Source: Verrucomicrobia subdivision 3 bacterium UBA693 (GTDB taxonomy: Bacteria > Verrucomicrobiota > Verrucomicrobiia > Limisphaerales > UBA8199). Taken from it: DNA of 64,000 nt. The notes beneath the pieces were generated by a model. That model was given only the letters and a program-made list of their open reading frames with translations, made no database searches and had not been told where the DNA came from. Positions 8,764 to 17,831 of the stretch are shown here, in pieces. The stretch covers positions 16,088 through 80,087 of the forward strand of contig DBMR01000025.1 of the NCBI GenBank assembly GCA_002298785.1, given 5' to 3'. How positions within the stretch are numbered: position 1 is the stretch's first letter; each line of letters opens with the position of its first letter. Made by a program: the position numbers and the translations under genes.

Positions 8764-10809
8764 ATGATAATTAGCCTGCGCGCCGTAATATGCGCCTTGG
8801 CGGTTCTAGGGGGGTGCATCATGACGGCGCCCGCCTCGGCCTCCCCGGCGAAAGGGTCTCCCGAATTCCGCTCGGCGGTGGATGCCGCCATCGCCAAAGT
8901 CCGCCCAGCCTTGGTCCGGATCCTGGTAGTTTCCACCGAATATCGCGAGGGGCGTGAAATCAAAAACCAGGCGGTGGGCAGTGGCGCCATCATTTCCAAG
9001 GACGGATTCCTGGTAACCAATCACCACGTCGCGGGGCATGCCGAACGCATTGTTTGCACCTTGTGGGATCGGGAAGAAATCGAAGCGGACCTGGTCGGGA
9101 CCGATCCGCTCACGGACATTTCGGTGCTCAAGCTGCGCCCGGAAAAACCTCGCACCTTTGTCCCGGCGGCCTTTGGCGATTCCGCGCATCTGAAGGTGGG
9201 TGACCCGGTGCTCGCGATGGGCAGTCCCATGGCGCTTTCGCAGTCCGTAACTCTTGGTATTTTGAGCAACCTCGAGATGATGATGCCGCGCTTTTTTGGA
9301 CCGGGCGGCCGGATGCGGCTGGATGGCGAGGATGTGGGGGCGCTGGTGCGCTGGTTGGGGCATGACGCGGCAATTTATGGGGGCAACTCCGGCGGTCCAT
9401 TGGTCAATTTGAAGGGGGAGATTATCGGAATCAATGAGCTGCAGTTCGGCCTGAGCGGGGCGATCCCCGGCAACCTGGCGCAGAGCGTGGCCCGGGAGCT
9501 GATCGCCCACGGCAAGATCCGGCGCGGTTGGATCGGCATCGATGTCCAGCCGTTGTTCAAGGAATCGAATGCCCGGCGCGGGGTCGTGGTGAGTGGGGTC
9601 GTCAGCGAAGCCCCGGCGGATGAAGCCGGGCTGCGGAGCGGCGACTTGCTCCTCAGCCTGAATGGCAAGGAAACCAACGCGCGTTACGAGGAGGAAATGC
9701 CGGATTTCATGCAGTTGATCGCCAGCCTGCCGATTGGCAAGGAGGTTCCGGTGGTGATTCAGCGTGAGGGGAAGGAAATGAAGCTCAAGATGACCCCGAT
9801 TGAACGGGGCGAGCTAAACCCGCCCCAACGGGAATTTAAACAGTGGGGAATGACGGGCCGTAATTTGTCCTACCTCGCCGCGCGCGAGATGAAGCGCACC
9901 AACACCGCCGGGGTGCTCATCACTTCGGTCCGGCAGGGTGGACCCGCGGGCGAAGCCAAGCCGGCGCTTAGTCCACGCGACGTGTTGGTCGAAGTGAACT
10001 CGGAACCGATTCGCGATCTGGCCGAGCTCGCCGCGTTCACCGAGAAACTGACCAAAGGCCAGGCAGCGCCCGTGCCGGTCATCGCCACCTTCGAGCGCGA
10101 ATCGCGCCGTTACCTGACGGTTATCAAGGTGGGCATCCAGGAACTGCGCGATCCGGGGTTGGAAGTCACCAAGGCCTGGTTGCCGGTCGAGACGCAGGTG
10201 ATCAGCCGGGATATCGCCCGGCAGCTTGGCAAGCCGGACCTGACCGGCTTTTATATCACGCAGGTTTACCCGCACACCACGGCGGAGCAGGCGGGGCTTA
10301 AACCCGGGGACTTTATTCTGGCGGTCGACAATGAAAAGATGCGGGCCTCGGGCCCCGAGCACGAGGAAGAGTTGGCGACGTTGATCCGGCAATACGACAT
10401 CGGCACCAAAGTGGAGCTCAAGATTCTGCGCGGGCAAACCGAGAGCAAAGTATCGGTGGAACTGGTCCGCTCGCCCCGGCTCCGGCGCGAGATGAAGAAG
10501 TACCGCAACGATGACTTCGAGTTCACGGTGCGGGATATCGCCTTCTTCGACACCGCCGAAGAACAATGGCGAGCGGATCAAAAAGGCGCGCTGGTGGAAG
10601 AGGTAAAATCCGGCGGCTGGGCCGATCTCGGCTCGTTGCTGGTGGAAGATCTCATTATCCAGGTGGATGGCCGGCCGGTGGAGAGCATCGAATCGCTGCG
10701 AAAATCACTGGACGAAGTCGCCCGGCAACGGAAGAGTTTCGTGATCCTCAAGGTCCTGCGGGGGATTCACACGGCGTATCTCGAATTGGAGCCAACCTGG
10801 AAACGATGA
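8764..10809 (+). CDS. HtrA/Deg-type serine protease with four PDZ domains
   Basis: Start chosen at ATG 8764; a TTG at 8746 preceded by GGGGAGGAA is an alternative adding six residues. After a signal peptide (ending near APASA) comes a trypsin-like domain with an intact triad: His in TNHHVAGH, Asp in LTDISVL, Ser in GGNSGGPLV. Four PDZ modules follow, at about residues 265-350, 365-470, 475-575 and 590-670, each with a GLxxGD-like or related loop (for example AGLRSGDLLLSLNG and AGLKPGDFILAVDN). Most HtrA proteins carry one or two PDZ domains. A dead homologue follows 19 bases downstream. The role is likely periplasmic protein quality control. Confidence 0.9.
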   Translation: MIISLRAVICALAVLGGCIMTAPASASPAKGSPEFRSAVDAAIAKVRPALVRILVVSTEYREGREIKNQAVGSGAIISKDGFLVTNHHVAGHAERIVCTLWDREEIEADLVGTDPLTDISVLKLRPEKPRTFVPAAFGDSAHLKVGDPVLAMGSPMALSQSVTLGILSNLEMMMPRFFGPGGRMRLDGEDVGALVRWLGHDAAIYGGNSGGPLVNLKGEIIGINELQFGLSGAIPGNLAQSVARELIAHGKIRRGWIGIDVQPLFKESNARRGVVVSGVVSEAPADEAGLRSGDLLLSLNGKETNARYEEEMPDFMQLIASLPIGKEVPVVIQREGKEMKLKMTPIERGELNPPQREFKQWGMTGRNLSYLAAREMKRTNTAGVLITSVRQGGPAGEAKPALSPRDVLVEVNSEPIRDLAELAAFTEKLTKGQAAPVPVIATFERESRRYLTVIKVGIQELRDPGLEVTKAWLPVETQVISRDIARQLGKPDLTGFYITQVYPHTTAEQAGLKPGDFILAVDNEKMRASGPEHEEELATLIRQYDIGTKVELKILRGQTESKVSVELVRSPRLRREMKKYRNDDFEFTVRDIAFFDTAEEQWRADQKGALVEEVKSGGWADLGSLLVEDLIIQVDGRPVESIESLRKSLDEVARQRKSFVILKVLRGIHTAYLELEPTWKR

Positions 10810-10828
10810 ATCGGAGCAAAAGCGAATT

Positions 10829-11716
10829 ATGAAAAGAACAGCAATTTGGTTAAGCGCCGTGGCCCTGGGCCTCAGCGCCTCAATGATGCAACTCGCCGCC
10901 GGCGAACTGGCCGACAAAGGCCGCGCCATCTTCAAGCAGCATCAAAAAGCGGTGGTGACCGTTCAGATCGTGCTCAAGACCCGCTTCACCATGCAGGGTT
11001 CCGCCGGGCAGTCGGGCGAAACCCGCCAGGATATCACCGGCACGGTGATCGATCCGTCCGGCCTGGTGGTGCTTTCGCTAACCGCCACCGACCCGAGCCA
11101 GATCGTGCAGAACGCCGCCGGTGACGATGCCCGGTTCAAAATCGAGACCGAACTTAGCGACGTGAAAATTCTGCTGGAAGATGGAAACGAGATTCCCGCC
11201 GAAGTCGTGCTGCGCGACAAAGACCTCGACCTGGCATTCGCGCGGCCCAAAACCCCGTTAACCACTCCCATGCCGGCGATTGACTTTTCCGACGCCGGGA
11301 AAGCCGACATTCTGGACGACCTGATTTCGATCAATCGTCTGGGCAACGCCGCGGGGCGGGCGTACGCGGCGAACGTCGAGCGGATCTCGGCCATCGTGCA
11401 ACGCCCGCGGATGTTTTACGTGCCGGAATCCAGCTTTACCACCACGACTCTCGGCGCGCCGGCGTTCAACACAGATGGCAAGGTGCTCGGGTTGTTTGTC
11501 ATGCGCAGCACCAAGGGCCGTTCCGGCGGCACGCCCGGCATCTCGCCGGATGTCGTGGCGGGCATCATCGTGCCGGCGGACGCGGTGTTGAAGGCGGCCA
11601 AACAAGTGCCTGCTCGCGGAGAAGGCAAGGCGGATGAAGCCAAAAGCGCGGACGCCAAGCCCGCTGGCGACAGCCCGGCCGGCGAGCCCGCAAAAAAGCC
11701 CGACGATAAGAAATAG
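10829..11716 (+). CDS. Trypsin-fold protease homologue lacking catalytic residues
   Basis: A 295-residue exported protein (signal peptide ending near LAAG) whose sequence follows the first domain of the upstream HtrA: ITGTVIDPSGLVVLSLTAT, LLEDGNEIPAEVVLRDKDLDLAFAR, then a C-terminal half. The aspartate (DLDLAF) is kept. The histidine position reads LSLTATD instead of NHHV, and the serine loop reads TTLGAPAFN instead of GNSGGP. It cannot be an active serine protease. The last 40 residues are Lys/Ala/Pro-rich and probably disordered. With 19 bases between the genes it is almost certainly co-transcribed with the active protease and may be a regulatory or substrate-binding partner. Confidence 0.78.
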   Translation: MKRTAIWLSAVALGLSASMMQLAAGELADKGRAIFKQHQKAVVTVQIVLKTRFTMQGSAGQSGETRQDITGTVIDPSGLVVLSLTATDPSQIVQNAAGDDARFKIETELSDVKILLEDGNEIPAEVVLRDKDLDLAFARPKTPLTTPMPAIDFSDAGKADILDDLISINRLGNAAGRAYAANVERISAIVQRPRMFYVPESSFTTTTLGAPAFNTDGKVLGLFVMRSTKGRSGGTPGISPDVVAGIIVPADAVLKAAKQVPARGEGKADEAKSADAKPAGDSPAGEPAKKPDDKK

Positions 11717-11721
11717 AGCGG

Positions 11722-13101
11722 TCAGCCCGAGGCATCCACCGCGTGGCCCAGTTCGCGGTAACGCTGTAATTTGTAGAGTAACGCCCGGCGGCTGATGCCG
11801 AGCGCCCGGGCCGTTTCCGTGCGGTTAAAGTCGTGCTTGCGCAAGGTCTGAATGATGGCTTGCCGCTCCACGTCGTCCAATTGTTCGGGCGACACCGCCC
11901 CTTCCGCCGACTGGGTGGGAACGGCGCCCGCGCGCACCCGGGCGGGCAAATGCTCCGGTAAAATCAAATCGCCCTGGGAAAGCAGCGCTGCACGTTCCAT
12001 GGCATTTCGCAATTCCCGGATGTTTCCCGGCCACGAATATTTCAGGAGACACTCGGTCACCCCGGAGGAGAATCGCGCTTTGCCCCGAGTGAACTCCGCA
12101 ATGAACGCATTGGCCAGTGGCAGGATGTCTTCCGGCCGCTCGCGCAGCGCGGGCAGGTTCAACTCGACCACGTTGAGGCGATAGAAGAGATCTTCGCGGA
12201 AGCGGCCGGCTTTGACCTCCTCCTCGAGGTGGCGATTGGTCGCGGCCAGGATGCGGGCGTTCGTGCGCAACTCGAGGCTGGAGCCCACCCGGTTGAAGCG
12301 TCCTTCCTGAGTCACCCGCAGGAGTTTCGCCTGGAGTGAAGGCGCCATGTCGGCGACTTCATCCAGAAAAATGGTGCCGCCGTCCGCGATTTCAAATCGG
12401 CCGATCCGCTGCGCGGTCGCGCCCGTGAATGCTCCCTTTTCATGGCCGAACAGTTCGCTTTCCAGCAGGCTTTCAGGAATGGCGGCGCAGTTGACTTTGA
12501 CCAGCGGGCCATTGGCCCGGGCGCTCCAGGCGTGAATGACGTCCGCGAGCACCTCTTTGCCGACGCCGCTCTCGCCGGTGATCAGGATGCGGCTCTCGGA
12601 AGGCGCGATCAGCGAGGCGTCCTGCAGCACTGCCTGCATCAGCGGACTCACCGCAATGACCCGGGCGGGCAATTCGCGTCCGGGTCCGAACCGCACCGCG
12701 GGACGTGGAGCCACCCCGGTGGCGTGCTGGACAATCGCCAGCAGTTCATCCAGATCGATCGGTTTGGCGAGGTAATTCACGGCGCCATCCCGCATGGCGC
12801 CCACGGCCTCGCGAATATCGGCGTAAGCGGTGACCAGCAGGACGGGCAGTTGCAGATGGCGCTCGCGGGCCTGGCGAAGCGTATCGAGGCCCGACAACCC
12901 CGGCATGCGCACGTCCGAGATCATCATTTGGACCGATTCCGCCTCCAGCAGGCGTAACGCGGCTTCCCCGTTCTCCGCCAGCACGGTGGAGAATCCCTGG
13001 CCTGAAAGGAATGAATTCAGCAGGCTGCGCTGGCCCGGATCGTCGTCCACGATCAGGATCCGCGGTTGAATGGAACCCGGCTTGCGGGAATCTGTAGCCA
13101 T
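11722..13101 (-). CDS. Sigma-54-dependent response regulator (NtrC family)
   Basis: A 459-residue protein with the complete three-domain layout. The receiver (residues 14-130) has acidic VDDD near residue 20, the phospho-accepting Asp near residue 63 (ISDVRMP) and a conserved KP at LAKPID. The AAA+ domain (about 155-385) has Walker [15 protein letters not shown] for contact with sigma-54, and DEVADM in Walker B. A Fis-type helix-turn-helix ends the protein ([21 protein letters not shown]). It activates transcription at -12/-24 promoters when phosphorylated. No histidine kinase is adjacent, so it is an orphan here. It converges with the inactive-protease gene, with 5 bases between stops. Confidence 0.93.
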   Translation of the reverse strand: MATDSRKPGSIQPRILIVDDDPGQRSLLNSFLSGQGFSTVLAENGEAALRLLEAESVQMMISDVRMPGLSGLDTLRQARERHLQLPVLLVTAYADIREAVGAMRDGAVNYLAKPIDLDELLAIVQHATGVAPRPAVRFGPGRELPARVIAVSPLMQAVLQDASLIAPSESRILITGESGVGKEVLADVIHAWSARANGPLVKVNCAAIPESLLESELFGHEKGAFTGATAQRIGRFEIADGGTIFLDEVADMAPSLQAKLLRVTQEGRFNRVGSSLELRTNARILAATNRHLEEEVKAGRFREDLFYRLNVVELNLPALRERPEDILPLANAFIAEFTRGKARFSSGVTECLLKYSWPGNIRELRNAMERAALLSQGDLILPEHLPARVRAGAVPTQSAEGAVSPEQLDDVERQAIIQTLRKHDFNRTETARALGISRRALLYKLQRYRELGHAVDASG

Positions 13102-13219
13102 GATTTTTGCCGGCCTGGGACCAGACCATCAGGCTGACAGAATGAAGGTAACTTCCTCCCGTGATTCGATAAAGCGAAAAGGACTCCGACCCTCCGGTTG
13201 CACTGTGCGGAAGACCAAA

Positions 13220-13438
13220 TCAGGAAACGACCATCTTTTCAGCCACGGCTGAAGGCACCTCAAGATCCACCTCTTCGGGCTCGCTCGGCCGGGGTGTCAT
13301 GCCTTCCCAGATCGACGGATCCGGCTCCAGGCTGTCCTCCAAACTCGAGCACGAGGCGCACAAATTCGGGTTACGCGAATTGCCGCTTCCCGTCGCAGCC
13401 ATCGGTTCCCCGCAACAAACACAAATTTTCGGTTTCAT
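13220..13438 (-). CDS. Small double-CxxC (zinc-ribbon-like) protein
   Basis: A 72-residue protein with two cysteine pairs, CVCCGEP near the start and CASCSS near residue 30, spaced as in a zinc ribbon. The remainder is acidic. No function is known to me. It lies divergent from the LysR gene (188 bases between starts) and upstream of the NtrC-type gene on the same strand. The cysteine arrangement and coding-like composition support it being real. Confidence 0.6.
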   Translation of the reverse strand: MKPKICVCCGEPMAATGSGNSRNPNLCASCSSLEDSLEPDPSIWEGMTPRPSEPEEVDLEVPSAVAEKMVVS

Positions 13439-13590
13439 TATCTCCCAACACCCAGCCGCCAGGGTCCTCCTTTTCGACGCGAAACCACCGAATCCGACCC
13501 CGGGAGCTTTGGTCCCTTATGTAAACCACCTTCTCCGATTTGGCAAATTAGTCAACTTCATTTTATTCACAATTTTCGCACTCTCTGCTG

Positions 13591-13619
13591 TTGACCTGCG
13601 CGGAATTTTCCTATTTAAT
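13591..13619 (+). promoter_or_regulatory. Predicted sigma-70 promoter of the LysR gene
   Basis: TTGACC (13591-13596) and TTTAAT (13614-13619) are separated by 17 bases, in an AT-rich stretch unusual for this window. The -10 box ends six bases before the LysR ATG at 13626, which would place the transcript start at or beside the start codon. That implies a leaderless or near-leaderless mRNA. Prediction only. Confidence 0.4.
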
Positions 13620-13625
13620 CCACTT

Positions 13626-14507
13626 ATGCAAATTGAAAGTCTAAAAGTTTTCTGCGACCTGACTGAGACCCAAAGCTTTACGAAGGCGGCCCAAATCAAC
13701 GGTGTGACCCAGTCCGCCGTGAGCCAGACCATTAGCTCGCTCGAACGGCAGTTTAAGAGCCTGTTGATCGAGCGCAGCAAAAAGAACTTCCGCCTGACGG
13801 CCGAGGGCGAGGTGCTCTACGATTACGCCAAACAAATCCTGCAAACCTACGAGGCGCTGCACAGCAAGCTCCAGGAAATCAAGGATATCATCTCCGGCAA
13901 CATCCGTGTCGCCACCATTTACAGCATCGGGCTGCACGTCCTGCCGCCGTATCTCAAGAAGTACCTCAAGGGCTTCCCGACGGTGAACGTGCACGTCGAG
14001 TATCGCCGTCATGACCAGGTGTACGAGGACGTCCTCGGCAACGTGGTGGACCTCGGCCTCATTGCCTACCCGGTGCGCGACGCCAAGCTCGAGATCATCC
14101 AGATGCGCAAGGATCCCCTGGTGCTGATCTGCAACCCGCAGCATCCGCTCGCCAAAACCAAGGTGCTGAAATACAAAGCCCTCAACGGCGCCAAGTTCGT
14201 CAGCTTCGAAAAGGACATCCCGACCCGCCGCGCGCTGGACAAGATGCTCAAAGACCACGGCGCCACCGTCGAGCACGTGATGGAGTTCGACAATGTGGAA
14301 ACCGTGAAACGCGCCGTGGAAATCGACTCGGGCGTCGCCATTGTGCCGCAGGAAACCGTGCGCCAGGAAGTGGTCAACCAGACCCTGGTCGCCGTCAAAC
14401 TGGAAGACCCGGAAGCCTTCCGGCCGCTGGCCATCATCTACAAGAAGAACAAAGTGCTCTCTCCGGCCATTAAGCAGTTCATCGCCTTGCTGAAGGAAAA
14501 CGCCTAA
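13626..14507 (+). CDS. LysR family transcriptional regulator
   Basis: Start at ATG 13626 gives 293 residues, the normal LysR length; the longer open frame from 13299 has no LysR homology in its first 109 codons. The N-terminal winged helix-turn-helix reads FTKAAQINGVTQSAVSQTISSLE. The substrate-binding domain (about 90-290) resembles the CysB/CbbR type: GNIRVATIYSIG, VDLGLIAYP, IDSGVAIVPQETV. The effector is unknown. The closest neighbour downstream is a GH130-type sugar phosphorylase gene, but an intrinsic terminator separates them. Confidence 0.92.
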   Translation: MQIESLKVFCDLTETQSFTKAAQINGVTQSAVSQTISSLERQFKSLLIERSKKNFRLTAEGEVLYDYAKQILQTYEALHSKLQEIKDIISGNIRVATIYSIGLHVLPPYLKKYLKGFPTVNVHVEYRRHDQVYEDVLGNVVDLGLIAYPVRDAKLEIIQMRKDPLVLICNPQHPLAKTKVLKYKALNGAKFVSFEKDIPTRRALDKMLKDHGATVEHVMEFDNVETVKRAVEIDSGVAIVPQETVRQEVVNQTLVAVKLEDPEAFRPLAIIYKKNKVLSPAIKQFIALLKENA

Positions 14508-14529
14508 GCCGGATCCTGCTAATTCACCG

Positions 14530-14568
14530 CGGCGCGAATCTTTCGGGGTTCGCGCCGTTTGCATTTTT
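14530..14568 (+). terminator. Intrinsic terminator after LysR gene
   Basis: A perfect 9-bp stem (CGGCGCGAA/TTCGCGCCG, 14530-14557) with a 10-base loop is followed by a T-rich run. It lies 23 bases after the LysR stop codon. Confidence 0.75.
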
Positions 14569-14661
14569 CCGGACCAACCTCCCCGGTGCGACGCTTTTTT
14601 GCTTTCGCCATCCTTAATTCCGGGCAGAATTCGACCTCGTTACGCTTATGTTGCTCGCGCC

Positions 14662-15687
14662 ATGAGACTAATTCGCCATCCCGGCAATCCCATTCTCTCC
14701 CCCAACCCGGACCATCCCTGGGAAGACCTGGCGGTCTTCAACCCCGCGGCCTGGTACGACGAAGCAAAGCGCGAGGTGTTGTTGCTCTATCGGGCCGCCG
14801 AGTCGCAACCGGATTATAAGTGCTGGTTTGGATTGGCCCGGAGCACGGACGGCTACCATTTCGAGCGGGTCTCGAAGGAACCGGCCCTGAGCCCCAGCAT
14901 TGAAGGCTTTGACGGCGCGACGATTCAGGATCCGCGCATTATCAAGATGGGCGAGTGGTATTACGTCACGTACGCTTGTCGCCATTATCCTTTCGGACAG
15001 TTCTGGGTGCCGGGCGGGCGTGACCGTTATCTCCGGCCCGATTGCCCTCCGGAATTTCCGCGCTACCTGCGGATCAACGCGACGCTGACCGGCCTGGCCA
15101 TGACCCGCGATTTCAAAACCTGGGTGCGGGCCGGATGGCTGACCGATCCGCTGCTCGATGACCGCGACGTGATTCTCTTTCCCGAGAAAGTCCACGGTAA
15201 ATTCGTCATGATGCACCGGCCACTGGAATGGGTCGGGCCGTCTTACGGCACCGAGCACGCCTGCGCCTGGATCAAAACTTCCGAGGACCTGCTGGGCTTC
15301 CCGGCGGCGCCGAGCAAACTGCTGATCAAAAACAAATACCCGTGGGAAACCGCCAAGCTGGGCATCAACACGCCTCCGATCAAAACTCCGCACGGCTGGT
15401 TTACGCTGTACCACGCCCTGGGCCCGGATAAGTTCTACCGGCTCGGGGCCCTGCTCCTGGATTTGGACGATCCCTCCGTGGTGCGGCACCGCACGCCGGA
15501 TTGGCTGCTGCAACCGGAAATGGATTACGAGATCGAAGGATTTTACCGCGGCGTCTGTTTCCCCTGTGGCACCGTGGTGATCGACGGCACGCTGTTCGTC
15601 TATTACGGTGGCGGGGACAAGTATTGCGCGCTGGCCACTTGTAATTTTGAGCAATTAATCGCGCACCTGCGCGGCTGCCCGCCATGA
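14662..15687 (+). CDS. GH130 family glycosidase/phosphorylase
   Basis: Start at ATG 14662 gives 341 residues, typical of family GH130. The five-bladed propeller signatures are visible: GNPILSP near the start, FNPAAWYDEAKREVLLLYRA, the catalytic-region text GATIQDPRIIKMGEWYYVTY, and FVYYGGGDKYCALAT at the end. GH130 enzymes phosphorolyse or hydrolyse beta-mannosides such as mannosyl-glucose or mannosyl-N-acetylglucosamine. Which one is used cannot be told. The symporter gene 66 bases downstream is probably co-transcribed and could import the sugar. Confidence 0.85.
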   Translation: MRLIRHPGNPILSPNPDHPWEDLAVFNPAAWYDEAKREVLLLYRAAESQPDYKCWFGLARSTDGYHFERVSKEPALSPSIEGFDGATIQDPRIIKMGEWYYVTYACRHYPFGQFWVPGGRDRYLRPDCPPEFPRYLRINATLTGLAMTRDFKTWVRAGWLTDPLLDDRDVILFPEKVHGKFVMMHRPLEWVGPSYGTEHACAWIKTSEDLLGFPAAPSKLLIKNKYPWETAKLGINTPPIKTPHGWFTLYHALGPDKFYRLGALLLDLDDPSVVRHRTPDWLLQPEMDYEIEGFYRGVCFPCGTVVIDGTLFVYYGGGDKYCALATCNFEQLIAHLRGCPP

Positions 15688-15753
15688 ACCGCCGGGCCGC
15701 AACCGGTTTTGCCGAGGAAATCCGTCGCGTTCAGAACCAAACCCATTAAACCG

Positions 15754-17631
15754 ATGAACGGCATGCACCCCGTGGACCTCAGCATCATCGTGGTTTATCT
15801 CGTCCTGATGGGGCTGGTCGGTTGGTGGGTGGCGAAGAAGGCTTCCCGGAGTGCGGAATCCTACTTCCTGGCCGGGAAGAGCCTGCCCTGGTGGGTGATT
15901 GGTGTGGCCCACGGTTCGAGCGGCGTGGATATCACGGGCACGATGTGGTTCGTGATGATGCTGTATATTTACGGCCTCAAAGCGGTTTGGCTGTTGTGGG
16001 TTTGGCCGCTCTTCAGTGTCATTTTTCGCATGATGTACCTCGGCACCTGGGTGCGGCGTTCGAACGTGCTCACGGGTGCGGAGTGGATGCGCACCCGTTT
16101 TGGCGACAGCCCAGGCGCCCGGCTCGCTTATGCCAGCGTCGTGATTTACGCCCTCGTCCACGTCGTGGGCTTTCTCGGCTACGCCTTCCGCGGCATCGGG
16201 GAGTTCACCCGGCCGTTTTTTCCCTGGGATTTGCCGGATGAGGTTTACGGGACCGGCATGCTGCTCATCACCGGGGCCTACTGTGTGGTCGGTGGGATGT
16301 ACAGCGTGGTGGTCAATGACCTGATCCAGTTCGTGCTGAAAGTAATCGCCGCAGTCGGCATCGCGATCATTGCGGTGGTGCTGGTCGCTCCAGACCAGAT
16401 CGCGGCCGCGGTGCCAGCCGGCTGGGACCACCTCTTCTTCGGGACCCGGCTGGAGCTGGATTGGAGCCGGCTGATGCCGGAACTGGACAAGCGCATTTAC
16501 GGCCCGGTTTCCCAAGGGGGCGATGGCTATTCGATGTTCCTGTTTTTCACCGGGATGTTGTTCCTCAAGGGCGTTTTGGTGAGCATGGCCGGGCCCACCC
16601 CCAATTACGCCATCCAGCATATTCTTTCCACCCGCAGCCCGCGCGAGGCGGCCCTCGAGAACATGGTCATGGCCCTGGTTTCACTCGCCCCGCGGTTCCT
16701 GCTCATCGCGGGCATCGCCGTGCTGGGGATCGTGTTCTTCAGCCCGGACCTCGCCGCCATGGGCGCGAAGGTGAACTTCGAGAAAATCCTGCCGCACGTC
16801 CTCAACACCTACGTCCCGGTGGGGCTCAAGGGCGTCCTGATCGCCGCACTGATCGCCTCGTTCATGAGCACCTTCGTTTCCACCGTGAACTCCGGCGCCG
16901 CCTACGTGGTGAACGACATCTACAAACGGTACGTCAACCCCAACGCGCCGCCGCGCCGTTATGTCGTCACCGCCTGGATCACCTCCTCAGGCGTGATCCT
17001 GCTCGGCATCCTCTTTGGCTTCGCCACGAAGAACATTCATTCGGTTACCGAGTGGATTGTCTCGGCCCTGGTGCCGGCGTTCGTGGCTCCCAATGTGCTG
17101 AAATGGCATTGGTGGCGGTTCAACGGCTACGGGTTCTGCGCCGGGATGGCCGCGGGCACGCTGGCGGCGGTGGCGAAAATCTACCTCAGCATCCCACCCG
17201 TTTACGCGTTTCTGCTGATCCTGGGCGTCAGCTTCGCCGCCTCGATCCTGGTGTGCCTGGCCACGGCGCCGGAAAGCGACGAAATCCTCCAGCGCTTCTA
17301 TCGCCAGGTGCGGCCCTGGGGCTTTTGGGGTCCGGTGCTGCAAAAGTGCCGCGCCGAAAATCCCGCGTTCAGAGCCAACGAAGATTTTTGGCGGGATATG
17401 TTTAATATCGCCGTCGGTTTGGTCTGGCAGACCAGCCTGGTCACCTCCCCGATCTACCTGGTGATCCAGCATTGGCGCGAGCTCTGGATCTCTCTGGCCG
17501 TCTGCGCGGTCACCTCCTTGATCCTGAAATTCAGTTGGTACGACAAGCTCGGCCCCGGCGAGATGTACCTCGAAAACGAGGACGCAACCCCTGCCCCGGC
17601 GCGGCACAGTGAAGTCAAAGCAACGCCTTGA
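15754..17631 (+). CDS. Sodium:solute symporter (SSS family)
   Basis: Start at ATG 15754 (MNGMHPVDLS) gives 625 residues with about 13 membrane segments, in the SSS family (PutP/SGLT fold). Characteristic text includes SAESYFLAGKSLPWWVIG, the TM1-region GSSGVDITGT, and SFMSTFVSTVNSGAAYVVNDIYKRY. The 100-residue C-terminal extension resembles verrucomicrobial SSS members next to glycosidase genes. It follows the GH130 gene closely, suggesting uptake of a mannoside or related sugar. The substrate is inferred from context only. Confidence 0.88.
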   Translation: MNGMHPVDLSIIVVYLVLMGLVGWWVAKKASRSAESYFLAGKSLPWWVIGVAHGSSGVDITGTMWFVMMLYIYGLKAVWLLWVWPLFSVIFRMMYLGTWVRRSNVLTGAEWMRTRFGDSPGARLAYASVVIYALVHVVGFLGYAFRGIGEFTRPFFPWDLPDEVYGTGMLLITGAYCVVGGMYSVVVNDLIQFVLKVIAAVGIAIIAVVLVAPDQIAAAVPAGWDHLFFGTRLELDWSRLMPELDKRIYGPVSQGGDGYSMFLFFTGMLFLKGVLVSMAGPTPNYAIQHILSTRSPREAALENMVMALVSLAPRFLLIAGIAVLGIVFFSPDLAAMGAKVNFEKILPHVLNTYVPVGLKGVLIAALIASFMSTFVSTVNSGAAYVVNDIYKRYVNPNAPPRRYVVTAWITSSGVILLGILFGFATKNIHSVTEWIVSALVPAFVAPNVLKWHWWRFNGYGFCAGMAAGTLAAVAKIYLSIPPVYAFLLILGVSFAASILVCLATAPESDEILQRFYRQVRPWGFWGPVLQKCRAENPAFRANEDFWRDMFNIAVGLVWQTSLVTSPIYLVIQHWRELWISLAVCAVTSLILKFSWYDKLGPGEMYLENEDATPAPARHSEVKATP

Positions 17632-17741
17632 TCACCAATGGCCCGGTCCCGAGCCAGCTACCGGGAGCGAGCAATATTGGGTGACAAATTAACAGGAAAT
17701 GGTGAGCACAACTCCTGGTTAAATGGGAATATACTTGCACG

Positions 17742-17831
17742 ATGAGGTTTAAGAAATTCCCCGTTAACACAATTTCGCTGGCGCTCCTGACAGTGTGATG
17801 GTGCCTGCTTTGTCAAGAGACCGGCGCGCAA
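17742..17831 (+). other. Signal peptide coding stretch interrupted by in-frame TGA
   Basis: ATG 17742 opens MRFKKFPVNTISLALLTV, then TGA at 17796-17798, then WCLLCQETGAQ in the same frame, joining directly to ATG 17832 of the giant hydrolase gene. Read through, it is a good Sec signal peptide (basic n-region, hydrophobic core, small residues before the mature start). A single G-to-A change from TGG would explain the stop. Confidence 0.7.

Noticed and set aside
13299..13625. N-terminal extension of the LysR protein
   Set aside because: The extra residues are unlike any LysR protein and overlap the divergent small-protein gene and the predicted promoter.
17796..17798. TGA read as a sense codon (genetic-code change or selenocysteine)
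   Set aside because: Many intact genes here end in TGA, including overlapping ATGA junctions, and no selenocysteine-type hairpin or selenoprotein family is evident. Mutation or sequencing error is simpler.
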